Positions 1 to 7,145 of a DNA stretch of 17,804 bases are shown in pieces (within the stretch, counting starts at the first letter, position 1; every line of letters begins with the position of its first letter). The stretch covers positions 1 to 17,804 of the forward strand of contig SFMJ01000015.1 of the NCBI GenBank assembly GCA_004553095.1. Direction: 5' to 3'. The position numbers and the translations under genes were made by a program. The notes beneath the pieces are model-generated. The model saw only the letters and a program-made list of their open reading frames with translations. It made no database searches and was not told the DNA's origin. This stretch comes from Bacteroidales bacterium. GTDB lineage: Bacteria > Bacteroidota > Bacteroidia > Bacteroidales > Muribaculaceae.

Positions 1-768
1 AATGTGGTTAAATACATTCACGATTCTGGTCCGGTCTATACCTTCAGCATATTTGCGAATGTCCTCTTTGTAGTCTGCGATAAGCTGTCTCTGTACTTCA
101 AGCGATCCCTCAAAGGTGCCTTTTGCGATGAACTCACGAACAACAGCGGGCATTCCGCCCAAGATGCAGTAGTCAAGGAAGTGTGAGCTGCACACCGACA
201 TCTGTACCTCGTTGAAGGGCGTGAGATTTCGCATATGCTCCAGCATATCTTCGACGAAGCTCTCGTCATAGCCCTTGGCCCACAGGAATTCCTCGAAGTC
301 CATGGGATACATGGTGATGATTTCTTCGAATCCTACAGGGATTGATGCCTCTTCCTCTTCGATTTGTTCCGCTTTGCTCTTATATCCGTTGACTCCGAGT
401 AGTGAGCCGGTGCAGATCACATCGTATCGACCGTCAAGATGAAAGTATTTCAGCGATCCTCGGGCTCGAGGGCAGTCTTGCACTTCGTCGAAAATGAAGC
501 AAGTGGTATATGGCTCGATTTCGATATCGGGAATGGCGGCAGTGAGGCGGAATATGATTGAGTCGACATCCAGACTGTGGGTGAAGAAGATTTTGTAGTC
601 GGGGTTTTTGCGAAAATCTAGGTATACGACGTGCTTATAGTGCTTATGTGCAAAGTCTTGAACACTACAGGTTTTGCCACATTGGCGTACTCCCTTCACT
701 ACGAGCGGCTTATGGCGAGGAGATTCTTTCCAGGCTTGGAGTCTTGTCTCTATTTTACGTTTGAACAT
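1..768 (-). CDS. AAA-family ATPase with DUF4143-type architecture, 3' part outside the window
   Basis: This is a leftward gene that continues past base 1, so only the first 256 codons are visible. The translation begins MFKRKIETRLQAWKE. It has a Walker A motif GVRQCGKT at about residues 26-33, a Walker B motif FIFDEVQ at 91-97, and a sensor-like TGSLLG at 120-125. This pattern is that of the widespread bacterial and archaeal AAA ATPases with a C-terminal DUF4143 domain, whose cellular role is poorly known. An in-frame ATG three codons upstream (777) gives MSLMFKRK and is an alternative start. I chose 768 because the conserved part begins there and no ribosome binding site favours either. The gene has its own promoter at 896-927 and a leader containing 33-bp tandem repeats. 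The family call is firm; the function is not known. Confidence 0.88.
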   Translation of the reverse strand, partial: MFKRKIETRLQAWKESPRHKPLVVKGVRQCGKTCSVQDFAHKHYKHVVYLDFRKNPDYKIFFTHSLDVDSIIFRLTAAIPDIEIEPYTTCFIFDEVQDCPRARGSLKYFHLDGRYDVICTGSLLGVNGYKSKAEQIEEEEASIPVGFEEIITMYPMDFEEFLWAKGYDESFVEDMLEHMRNLTPFNEVQMSVCSSHFLDYCILGGMPAVVREFIAKGTFEGSLEVQRQLIADYKEDIRKYAEGIDRTRIVNVFNHI

Positions 769-802
769 AAGTGACATCTATTTAGGAAGTTATGGGATAA
801 TG

Positions 803-901
803 TACACGTTTTATACCCGAGTTTTTGTAGTTTTGCACACATTTTATGCCCGAGTTTTTGTAGTTTCGCACACATTTTATCCCCGAGTTTTGTCGCAAAT
901 G
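803..901 (-). repeat. 33-bp tandem repeat, three copies, in the AAA ATPase leader
   Basis: Copies lie at 803-835, 836-868 and 869-901, with the beginning of a fourth (TACACATTTT) at 902. On the plus strand each copy begins with yACACrTTTTAT and continues nCCCGAGTTTT. Copies 1 and 2 are nearly identical throughout, while the second half of copy 3 diverges. The array sits between the predicted transcription start (about 889, minus) and the ATPase start codon, so the copies could be operator sites or RNA leader elements. Their role is not known to me. Confidence 0.85.
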
Positions 902-927
902 TACACATTTTTTCGATTTTTTGCAAA
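896..927 (-). promoter_or_regulatory. Bacteroidetes-type promoter of the AAA ATPase gene
   Basis: On the minus strand a -33 TTTG (plus-strand CAAA at 924-927) is followed, after exactly 20 bases, by a -7 element TACATTTG (plus-strand 896-903). This matches the Bacteroides consensus TTTG-N19/20-TAnnTTTG perfectly. The predicted start is near 889, giving a leader of about 110 to 120 bases that includes the 33-bp repeats. The -7 element overlaps the end of repeat copy 3. Confidence 0.65.
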
Positions 928-1172
928 TTTTGGGAATAATAGGGATAGAATTGGGTAGAATGGAGCAGTATGGGATAAATGGGTGGTGGCTGATGGGAGG
1001 GAGGGGGTTTTTAGATATTTGGACTTTTGTTTTCGGTTTTTTCGACATTTTTTATTAATTTTGTGTTTTGTTGCCGGAAGGCGGCGTTTTTACTCTATTG
1101 AAATCTTCGGCTTTGCCGGCAGTTTCTCTCCTTTTTTTGCCTGTGAGGCCTGCTTAAAATATATCTTGTGTT
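904..1172. other. Intergenic stretch between the divergent AAA ATPase and ychF genes
   Basis: No gene is supported here. Short reading frames on both strands are low-complexity translations of T-rich or G-rich DNA and resemble no family I know. The stretch holds the -33 element of the ATPase promoter at its left end, a G-rich segment at about 975-1010 (runs of three to five G), a possible ychF promoter at 1032-1063, and small GC-rich hairpin-forming motifs (for example CGGC-TTT-GCCG near 1110-1120) that would lie in the ychF leader. Confidence 0.5.
1032..1063 (+). promoter_or_regulatory. Possible promoter of ychF
   Basis: TAATTTTG at 1056-1063 fits the Bacteroidetes -7 element TAnnTTTG. At the usual 20-base distance upstream there is TTCG (1032-1035), one mismatch from the -33 TTTG; an exact TTTG lies at 1026-1029 but is 26 bases away. 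Transcription would start near 1070, about 100 bases before ychF. The call rests mainly on the -7 match. Confidence 0.35.
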
Positions 1173-2276
1173 ATGTCCCTGAAGTGCGGTATCGTGGGGC
1201 TGCCCAATGTCGGCAAGTCCACTCTCTTTAACTGTCTTAGCAATGCGAAGGCACAGTCTGCTAATTTCCCTTTCTGTACTATTGAACCGAATGTGGGTGT
1301 GATCTCGGTGCCCGATGATCGTCTGACTCGCCTCGTGGAGCTATGCAACCCCCGGTCGGTGGTCCCTGCTACGGTGGAGATTGTCGACATCGCCGGGCTC
1401 GTGAAGGGGGCCTCTAAGGGTGAGGGTCTCGGCAATAAGTTCTTGGCTAATATCCGCGAGACGGATGCCATCATCCATGTGCTCCGCTGTTTCGATGATG
1501 ATAATATTACTCATGTCGACGCGACGGTGGACCCGGTGCGCGATATGGAGGTGATCAATTATGAGTTGCAGATCAAGGATCTGGAGACTGTGGAGAGTCG
1601 ATTGGCGAAGACGGAGAAGGCTGCCAAGGCAGGCGCCGATAAGACTGCGAAGATGCAGCTCGGTGTGCTTCAGGCATATAAGGAGGCGTTGGAACAGGGG
1701 CGCCCGGCGCGTAGCGTCGCCATCGAGGGTAAGGAGGAGCAGAAATTTGCTCGCGAATTGTTCTTGCTGACCAATAAGCCGGTGCTCTATCTCTGCAATG
1801 TGGATGAGGGGAGCGCCGTTACGGGTAATCATTATGTCGAAGAGGTGAAGGGGGCGCTCGCCGGTGAGGATGCCAACGTGATGGTGGTGGCAGCCAAGAC
1901 GGAGAGTGAGATAGCCGAGTTGGAGACCTACGAAGAGCGTCGCGAGTTTCTCGACGACCTCGGGCTGGAGGAGAGTGGCGTGAACCGTCTGATCCGCGCC
2001 GCATACGCACTGCTCGACCTGCGCACCTACTTCACCGCCGGCCCCGACGAGGTGAGGGCATGGACCTTCACACAGGGCACAAAGGCGCCTCAGGCTGCCG
2101 GCATCATCCACACAGACTTCGAGAAGGGGTTCATCCGCGCCGAGGTGATCAAATATGACGACTATGTCTCTTACGGCTCTGAGGCTGCGGTCAAGGAGGC
2201 AGGCAAGATGGCGGTCGAGGGTAAGGATTATGTGGTGGAAGATGGGGATGTGATGCATTTCAGATTTAACGTATAG
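1173..2276 (+). CDS. ychF: Ribosome-associated Obg-family ATPase YchF (OLA1 orthologue)
   Basis: The 367-residue product is full length for YchF. The P-loop GLPNVGKS is at residues 9-16, the G3 motif DIAG at 72-75, and the G4 position reads NVDE (209-212). That NxxE replaces the usual NKxD and explains why this family prefers ATP over GTP. The segment between G3 and G4 contains the lysine- and glutamate-rich helical insertion typical of YchF (about 130-195). The C-terminal part from about 283, ending FRFNV, is the TGS domain. In E. coli YchF binds ribosomes and affects translation initiation and the oxidative stress response. The ATG follows an AT-rich leader with no Shine-Dalgarno site. The next gene starts 27 bases after the stop, so cotranscription is likely. 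Confidence 0.97.
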   Translation: MSLKCGIVGLPNVGKSTLFNCLSNAKAQSANFPFCTIEPNVGVISVPDDRLTRLVELCNPRSVVPATVEIVDIAGLVKGASKGEGLGNKFLANIRETDAIIHVLRCFDDDNITHVDATVDPVRDMEVINYELQIKDLETVESRLAKTEKAAKAGADKTAKMQLGVLQAYKEALEQGRPARSVAIEGKEEQKFARELFLLTNKPVLYLCNVDEGSAVTGNHYVEEVKGALAGEDANVMVVAAKTESEIAELETYEERREFLDDLGLEESGVNRLIRAAYALLDLRTYFTAGPDEVRAWTFTQGTKAPQAAGIIHTDFEKGFIRAEVIKYDDYVSYGSEAAVKEAGKMAVEGKDYVVEDGDVMHFRFNV

Positions 2277-2288
2277 ACACCTAATATT

Positions 2289-2294
2289 AAGGAG
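2289..2294 (+). promoter_or_regulatory. Shine-Dalgarno site of the GNAT-like gene
   Basis: AAGGAG lies nine bases upstream of the ATG at 2304. It is the only textbook-strength Shine-Dalgarno site I noticed in the window; this phylum largely initiates without one. It supports the chosen start and suggests strong initiation. Confidence 0.6.
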
Positions 2295-2303
2295 CGTGCT
2301 CTT

Positions 2304-3218
2304 ATGAATCCAATAATACCCAAGGTAGACACGGAGCTGATCGAGGCGGAACTGACGCCCGATCGCTTGTTGCGAAGATCGAACAAGGGCAATAATGAGA
2401 TATATGTGGTCGATGCCTTCAATGCGCCGAACACGATGCGCGAGATCGGGCGACTGCGCGAGATAGTGTTTCGCGCCGCCGGAGGGGGCACGGGCTTGGA
2501 GTGTGACATCGATGAGTTCGACACGATGGAGCCGACACCCTGTCGGCAGATGATAGTCTGGAATCCGGAGAATCGCGAGATCATCGGCGGCTATCGTTTC
2601 ATCTTGGGTGAGGATATCCGCGTCGAGGATGGTGTGCCCCATATTGCCACGGCCCACATGTTTCACTTCTCGGAGCAGTTCCTGAAGGAGTATCTGCCGG
2701 CGACGATCGAGTTGGGCCGCTCGTTTGTGGTGCTGAATTATCAGAACACCAACGGCTTGCCGCACTCTATCTATGCTCTCGACAATCTCTGGGATGGCCT
2801 CGGCGCCTTGGCGAAGCGCTATCCGCAGATCAAGTATCTCTTCGGCAAGGTGACGATGTATCCATCATACGGGGAGGAGTGTCGCGACATGATCTTGGGC
2901 TTTATGCACAGGCATTTCCCTGACCCCGACCGACTGGTTTGGCCTATCATCCCCTTGGAGTCAAATGCGCTGGGAGAGAAGGTGCAGTCGATGTATAAGG
3001 GGGAGTGCTATAAGGAGGATTTCAAGATTTTGAACAATTTTATCCGTCAACATGGCAAGAAGATACCCCCTTTGGTCAATGCATATATGGCTCTTTCGCC
3101 GACGATGCGCATGTTCGGCACGGCGATCAATCGCGAGTTTGGCGACGTAGAGGAGTCGGGCATCTTCGTGACTGTCGCCGATATCTTCGAGGAGAAGAAG
3201 CAGAGGCATATGTTGTAG
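2304..3218 (+). CDS. GNAT-like acyl-ACP N-acyltransferase (hemolysin/OlsB-like; candidate glycine-lipid synthase GlsB)
   Basis: The 304-residue cytosolic protein belongs to the Bacteroidales family often labelled GNAT acetyltransferase or hemolysin. Recognisable stretches are NEIYVVDAFNAPN and LREIVFRAAGGGTG in the N-terminal third. Further on are GGYRFILG, a MFHFSEQFLKEYLP segment, ELGRSFV, and a C-terminal PPLVNAYMALSPTM. The organisation resembles OlsB-type N-acyltransferases that put a 3-hydroxy fatty acid from acyl-ACP on the amino group of an amino acid. In Bacteroides thetaiotaomicron a protein of this type, GlsB, makes the first glycine-lipid intermediate. My assignment to GlsB is by family resemblance. 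The partner O-acyltransferase GlsA, often adjacent, is not in this window. The neighbours are ychF upstream and a flippase downstream, all on the same strand. There are no membrane segments or signal peptide. Confidence 0.78.
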   Translation: MNPIIPKVDTELIEAELTPDRLLRRSNKGNNEIYVVDAFNAPNTMREIGRLREIVFRAAGGGTGLECDIDEFDTMEPTPCRQMIVWNPENREIIGGYRFILGEDIRVEDGVPHIATAHMFHFSEQFLKEYLPATIELGRSFVVLNYQNTNGLPHSIYALDNLWDGLGALAKRYPQIKYLFGKVTMYPSYGEECRDMILGFMHRHFPDPDRLVWPIIPLESNALGEKVQSMYKGECYKEDFKILNNFIRQHGKKIPPLVNAYMALSPTMRMFGTAINREFGDVEESGIFVTVADIFEEKKQRHML

Positions 3219-3220
3219 GA

Positions 3221-3241
3221 GGTTAGAGGTTAGGGGTTAGA
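3221..3241 (+). repeat. Short intergenic heptamer repeat (GGTTAGR x3)
   Basis: Three head-to-tail copies of the heptamer GGTTAGR begin two bases after the stop codon of the acyltransferase gene and occupy nearly half of the 50-base gap before the flippase. A related five-unit heptamer array is found at 9998-10032. Confidence 0.7.
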
Positions 3242-3268
3242 TCATCGATAATCGAGATTTGGTTGGCT

Positions 3269-4732
3269 ATGGGTCTTAAGAAGAATATACTGTATAGTGG
3301 GTTTCTCACAACCTCGCTTTATATCTTTCATTTTATCACGTATCCGTACGTGTCGCGAGTGTTGGGGGTGACCAATGTCGGTATTTGCAATTATGTGCAG
3401 AGTATCGTGCAGTATTTCACATATATCAGCATGCTGGGCATCACGTCGCTCGGCGTGCGGGAGATAGCGAAGGCTAAGGGTGATGCTCGCCGTCTGCACG
3501 ATACTTTCTCCCAGCTCTTTACGCTGAATATCGGCTTTACCATATTCGCCCTGACCCTCTATTTTGTATTGATCGAGACGTTGCCGGCTCTGATACCTTA
3601 TCGGCGTTTGCTTTATATCGGGGCGACGCAGATACTCTTCACAGCCTTTGCGGTGGAGTGGCTTTTTACCGGGCTCGAGGATTTCAAGTATATCACGATA
3701 CGCACTACGTTGGTGCGCTCGGCATACGTTATCTCGATTTTCCTTTTCGTCAAGGAACAGAGTGATTATACCCTATACTTTCTGATATATTCGCTGATGA
3801 TCATCGCTACGGGAGTGATCAACTGGCAGTATCGGCGTCGCTTTGTGAGGTATAGTTTCCAGCCTTTCGGCACTTTAAAGCCATATTTCAAGCCCTTGGT
3901 GTTCTTGGGGTCACAGTTTATCTTGACTTCGATGTATACGACTTTCAACACTATGTTCCTGGGGATGGCGTGTGGTGACACGGAGGTGGGCTATTACACC
4001 ACAGCGACGAAGATCGAGCAGATCATTTTGGCGCTCTATGCCTCGGTGACGCTGGTGATTATGCCGCGCATCAGTGCGCTGATTGAGGAGCAAAAGGAGG
4101 AGGAGATCGTGAGGATGCTGAAGAAGTCATTCAATCTGCTATTTGCCTTTGCCTTCCCGTGCGTGATCTTTTCGGAGTTTTTTGCGCCGGAGATGGTGTG
4201 GCTCATCGCCGGGCCGGGCTTCGAGGGGGCGATCTTGCCGATGCGCATCATCATGCCCTTGCTGCTGCTGATAGGCATCGAGCAGGTGCTTGTGATACAG
4301 ATACTTACGCCGAGTCGGGCGGACCGGCAGATCTTCATCAATGCCGCCTTGGGGGCGACATGCAGTGTGGTGCTCAATTTCCTGGTGGTGCCAAGGATGA
4401 TGAGTGTCGGTTCGGCGATCAGTTGGGTGATATGTGAGTTGGTGGTGTTCAGTTCGGCGCTCTATTTTGTGAGGAAGATCAACCGGGAATACACGAGTTT
4501 CGGCGATATGCTGCGGCATGTGGTATGGTTCGCTCCGCTCTGCCTGCTGCTGTGGGGCTGCTATTGGCTTGACTTTGTGCCCTGGTTATCGTTTGGCGTA
4601 GGACTCGTGGTGACTGCGGGATATACGCATGTTGCGTTGCGTTATGGCATCCGCAATAAGGCCTACGAAGATATTCTGGGGATGGTAAAAAAGAAGTTGC
4701 ATCTTGGCGGCAGAGGGTCGGCAGAGAGATAG
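3269..4732 (+). CDS. Wzx-like polysaccharide/oligosaccharide flippase (MOP/MVF superfamily)
   Basis: The 487-residue integral membrane protein has about 12 to 14 hydrophobic helices spread over its whole length. It begins MGLKKNILYSGFLTTS and carries the N-terminal pattern typical of Wzx/RfbX proteins (YPYVSRVLGVTNVGICNYVQS, residues about 25-45). Such proteins flip lipid-linked oligosaccharides across the inner membrane for capsule, O-antigen or exopolysaccharide assembly. An in-frame TTG lies two codons upstream, but I chose the ATG. The reading frame is intact and ends about 70 bases before tRNA-Pro. No glycosyltransferase or polymerase gene is next to it, so it is an isolated flippase rather than part of a visible glycan cluster. 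The substrate cannot be told from sequence. Confidence 0.88.
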   Translation: MGLKKNILYSGFLTTSLYIFHFITYPYVSRVLGVTNVGICNYVQSIVQYFTYISMLGITSLGVREIAKAKGDARRLHDTFSQLFTLNIGFTIFALTLYFVLIETLPALIPYRRLLYIGATQILFTAFAVEWLFTGLEDFKYITIRTTLVRSAYVISIFLFVKEQSDYTLYFLIYSLMIIATGVINWQYRRRFVRYSFQPFGTLKPYFKPLVFLGSQFILTSMYTTFNTMFLGMACGDTEVGYYTTATKIEQIILALYASVTLVIMPRISALIEEQKEEEIVRMLKKSFNLLFAFAFPCVIFSEFFAPEMVWLIAGPGFEGAILPMRIIMPLLLLIGIEQVLVIQILTPSRADRQIFINAALGATCSVVLNFLVVPRMMSVGSAISWVICELVVFSSALYFVRKINREYTSFGDMLRHVVWFAPLCLLLWGCYWLDFVPWLSFGVGLVVTAGYTHVALRYGIRNKAYEDILGMVKKKLHLGGRGSAER

Positions 4733-4779
4733 AAATAAAAAAATCGGCAAAAAAATAACGGAAATCCAAAAATAATTGC

Positions 4780-4787
4780 TAACTTTG
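4780..4787 (+). promoter_or_regulatory. -7 element of the tRNA-Pro promoter
   Basis: TAACTTTG matches TAnnTTTG exactly and lies 17 to 24 bases upstream of the first base of the mature tRNA, placing the transcription start at about 4793. The region 19 to 21 bases upstream is A-rich with no TTTG, so only the -7 element is convincing. Confidence 0.6.
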
Positions 4788-4803
4788 CAGTCGCAAACAA
4801 AAT

Positions 4804-4877
4804 CGGGGTGTAGCACAGTTGGTTAGCGCGCTACGTTCGGGACGTAGAGGTCGGGCGTTCGAGTCGCCTCACCCCGA
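4804..4877 (+). tRNA. tRNA-Pro, anticodon CGG
   Basis: A complete cloverleaf can be folded. The acceptor stem CGGGGTG (4804-4810) pairs with CACCCCG (4870-4876). The D arm has GTTGGTTAGC, the anticodon stem is CTACG/CGTAG around the loop TTCGGGA, and the T stem and loop follow as GGGCG, TTCGAGT and CGCCT. The anticodon is CGG, reading the proline codon CCG. The C1-G72 pair and A73 discriminator are the identity features of bacterial tRNA-Pro. The 3' CCA is not encoded and must be added after transcription. metG follows 82 bases downstream. Confidence 0.96.
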
Positions 4878-4878
4878 C

Positions 4879-4925
4879 ATGAAGCCGGAGAGAACGCTAA
4901 GTTCACCCCGGCTTCATTTTATTTA
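4879..4925 (+). terminator. Hairpin with T-rich tail between tRNA-Pro and metG
   Basis: A perfect 10-bp stem (ATGAAGCCGG at 4879-4888 with CCGGCTTCAT at 4908-4917) encloses a 19-base loop that can form a further GAAC/GTTC helix. It is followed by TTTTATTTAT. It begins two bases after the tRNA and could trim and terminate the tRNA transcript or attenuate read-through into metG. No TAnnTTTG element was found between it and metG. Confidence 0.6.
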
Positions 4926-4959
4926 TAAACATAACAACACAAAAATCAACGAAGAGATA

Positions 4960-6999
4960 ATGAAAGATTTCAAACGAACACTCATCACCACCGCCCTGCC
5001 ATACGCCAACGGCCCGGTGCACATCGGCCACTTGGCGGGGGTATACGTACCTGCCGACATCTATGCACGCTATCTGCGCCTGCAAGGGCGTGAGGTGTTG
5101 ATGATCGGCGGTAGCGACGAGCATGGTGTGCCCATCACCATCAAGGCTCGCAAGGAGGGAGTTACTCCTCAAGACATCGTGGACCGCTATCACAAGATCA
5201 TCAAGGACTCGTTCGAGGAGTTCGGTATCTCTTTCGATGTGTATGGCCGCACCACGTCGAAGACTCATCATCGGGTGGCTTCCGAGTTCTTCCGTCGTCT
5301 CTATGACAAGGGGGAGTTCGTGGAGAAGACTTCCCAGCAGCTCTATGACGAGGAGGCGGGGCAATTTCTTGCCGACCGCTATGTGACGGGCAAGTGCCCG
5401 CATTGCGGCGCCGAGGGTGCATACGGCGACCAGTGCGAGGCTTGCGGCACGTCGCTCAATGCCACCGATCTAATCGACCCGAAGTCGGCGATCACCGGCA
5501 GTGTGCCCGTGATGCGAGAGACCAAGCATTATTACCTCCCTCTCGATAAGTGGCAGAGCCGCCTCGAGGAGTGGATCCTTAAGGAGCATACGGAGTGGAA
5601 ACCCAATGTATATGGCCAGTGCAAGTCTTGGCTCGACCTGGGGCTCCAGCCTCGCGCCGTGAGCCGCGACCTGAATTGGGGTATCCCCGTGCCGGTGGAG
5701 GGTGCCGAGGGTAAGGTGCTTTATGTCTGGTTTGATGCCCCGATTGGATATATCTCCAACACTATCGATCTCGTCGGCGATGATTATGAAAAGTGGTGGA
5801 AGGATAAGGAGACCCGTATGATTCATTTCATCGGCAAGGATAATATCGTGTTCCACTGCATCGTCTTCCCCGCCATGCTGATGGCTGACGGCAGCTACAA
5901 CCTCCCCGACAATGTGCCCGCCAATGAGTTCCTCAACTTGGAGGATGACAAGATATCGACATCGCGCAATTGGGCTGTATGGCTCCATGAGTATCTGCGC
6001 GATTTCCCCGGCAAGCAGGATGTGCTCCGCTATGTGCTGACCGCCAATGCTCCGGAGACGAGGGATAATAACTTCACCTGGGCAGACTTCCAGACCCGCA
6101 ACAACAGCGAGTTGGTGGCAATTCTGGGCAATTTTGTGAATCGCGCTATGGTGCTGGTGCACAAGTATTTCGAGGGCAAGATCCCGGAGGCGGGCGAGTT
6201 GCTCGACATCGACCGTGAGGCGATGGCAGAGGTGAAGAAGGCTGTCGAGGCGACTGCCGGCTATCTCGAGGAGTTCAAGTTCAGAGAGGCCCTTCGCGAG
6301 GCTATGAATGTGGCGCGCGTCGGCAATAAGTATCTGGCAGACACCGAGCCCTGGAAGGTCTGGAAAGAGGATCAGGCACGTGTAGCCACTATCCTGAATG
6401 TGGCGTTGCAGATTTGCGCCAACCTGGCGGTAGTGTTCGAGCCCTTCACCCCCTTCATGGCTGAGGATCTCCGCAAGATGCTCGGCATAGAGCGCTTGGC
6501 TTGGGAGATGACAGGCCGGTTCGACCTGCTCCCCGTAGGCAGGGCCATCGAGAAGCCCCATTTGCTCTTCGAGAAGATCGAGGATGAGGCTATACAGGCA
6601 CAGGTGCAGAAGCTGCTCGACACGAAGAAGGCGAATGAGATCAAGTCATGGCAGCCGGAGGCGATAGCCGAGGAGTGCAGCTATGACGACTTCGCCAAGG
6701 TCGATATCCGCGTGGGCAAGGTGCTGGAGTGCTCGAATGTGAAGAAATCGAAGAAGTTGCTTCAGTTCCTGATCGACGACGGCATGGGTAAGCGCACGAT
6801 CTTGAGCGGCATCGCGGGGTCATATCCCGATCCGTCGGTGCTGGTGGGCAAGGAGATCTGCTTTATCGCGAACTTCCCGCCGCGCAAGATGATGGGCATC
6901 GAGTCAGAGGGGATGATCCTCTCGGCTGTGAATGCCGATGGCAACTTAGTCGTGGTAAGTCCTTCGGCAGAAGTAGCGCCGGGGGCCAAGATCGGCTAA
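4960..6999 (+). CDS. metG: Methionyl-tRNA synthetase with C-terminal tRNA-binding domain
   Basis: The 679-residue enzyme charges tRNA-Met. The class I signature HIGH is at residues 21-24. A zinc knuckle is formed by C146, C149, C159 and C162 (CPHC...CEAC). The second class I signature appears as KISTS at 331-335, followed by RNWAVW. The anticodon-binding helical domain spans about 400 to 550. The last roughly 110 residues (FAKVDIRVGKVLEC onward) form the Trbp111/EMAP-like tRNA-binding domain that makes the enzyme a dimer in E. coli. I chose the ATG at 4960 because it opens the conserved sequence MKDFKRTLITTALPYANGP. An in-frame extension upstream would run into the tRNA gene and the hairpin. 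The gene is followed by a strong bidirectional terminator. Confidence 0.97.
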   Translation: MKDFKRTLITTALPYANGPVHIGHLAGVYVPADIYARYLRLQGREVLMIGGSDEHGVPITIKARKEGVTPQDIVDRYHKIIKDSFEEFGISFDVYGRTTSKTHHRVASEFFRRLYDKGEFVEKTSQQLYDEEAGQFLADRYVTGKCPHCGAEGAYGDQCEACGTSLNATDLIDPKSAITGSVPVMRETKHYYLPLDKWQSRLEEWILKEHTEWKPNVYGQCKSWLDLGLQPRAVSRDLNWGIPVPVEGAEGKVLYVWFDAPIGYISNTIDLVGDDYEKWWKDKETRMIHFIGKDNIVFHCIVFPAMLMADGSYNLPDNVPANEFLNLEDDKISTSRNWAVWLHEYLRDFPGKQDVLRYVLTANAPETRDNNFTWADFQTRNNSELVAILGNFVNRAMVLVHKYFEGKIPEAGELLDIDREAMAEVKKAVEATAGYLEEFKFREALREAMNVARVGNKYLADTEPWKVWKEDQARVATILNVALQICANLAVVFEPFTPFMAEDLRKMLGIERLAWEMTGRFDLLPVGRAIEKPHLLFEKIEDEAIQAQVQKLLDTKKANEIKSWQPEAIAEECSYDDFAKVDIRVGKVLECSNVKKSKKLLQFLIDDGMGKRTILSGIAGSYPDPSVLVGKEICFIANFPPRKMMGIESEGMILSAVNADGNLVVVSPSAEVAPGAKIG

Positions 7000-7000
7000 G

Positions 7001-7058
7001 CCTCGCTATGGGGCGGGAAGGGGAAAAGCGAGCTTCGCTCGCCACCCTAAGACAAAAG
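7001..7058 (+). repeat. REP-like hairpin element, copy A
   Basis: The core AAAAGCGAGCTTCGCTCGCC (7024-7043) folds as GCGAGC-TTC-GCTCGC. It lies in a roughly 55-base element starting CTATGGGGCGG and ending AAGACAAAAG. Nearly the same element occurs at 8108-8163, and an inverted copy of the core at 7094-7123. The three copies surround the transposase gene at 7146-8072 and its terminator. Confidence 0.8.
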
Positions 7059-7093
7059 AAAAAAAGCTTTGCACACTGTGCAAAGCTTTTTTT
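7059..7093. terminator. Bidirectional intrinsic terminator between metG and the convergent transposase gene
   Basis: A7 precedes and T7 follows a perfect inverted repeat (GCTTTGCA / TGCAAAGC around CACTG), so the element is symmetrical and can stop transcripts from both strands. It serves metG from the left and the leftward transposase gene from the right. It is itself enclosed by the inverted REP-like copies A and C, giving a nested palindrome of about 100 bases (7024-7123). Confidence 0.93.
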
Positions 7094-7123
7094 GTCTATG
7101 GATGGCGAGCGGAGCTCGCTTTT
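7094..7123 (-). repeat. REP-like hairpin element, copy C (inverted)
   Basis: Bases 7104-7123 are the reverse complement of 7024-7043 with one mismatch, and 7094-7103 continue the match at 7 of 10 positions. The copy ends 22 bases from the transposase stop codon, at the gene's 3' side, in the same orientation as the gene. Confidence 0.75.
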
Positions 7124-7145
7124 CTTCGGTGGGGAGCTTCGGCTT

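Noticed and set aside
803..910. CRISPR array
   Set aside because: The 33-bp units follow each other without spacers and no cas gene is present.
782..1048. Small reading frames on both strands upstream of ychF
   Set aside because: They consist of the 33-bp repeat read in different frames plus T- or A-rich DNA, and neither has a family match or a start signal.
1341..2765. Long minus-strand open frame (474 codons) across ychF and the acyltransferase gene
   Set aside because: It is antisense to two clearly recognisable genes, crosses their junction, and its translation resembles no family.
4804..4877. tRNA-Pro as an integration site of a mobile element
   Set aside because: I found no second copy of the tRNA 3' end, no integrase and no foreign genes next to it; metG follows directly.
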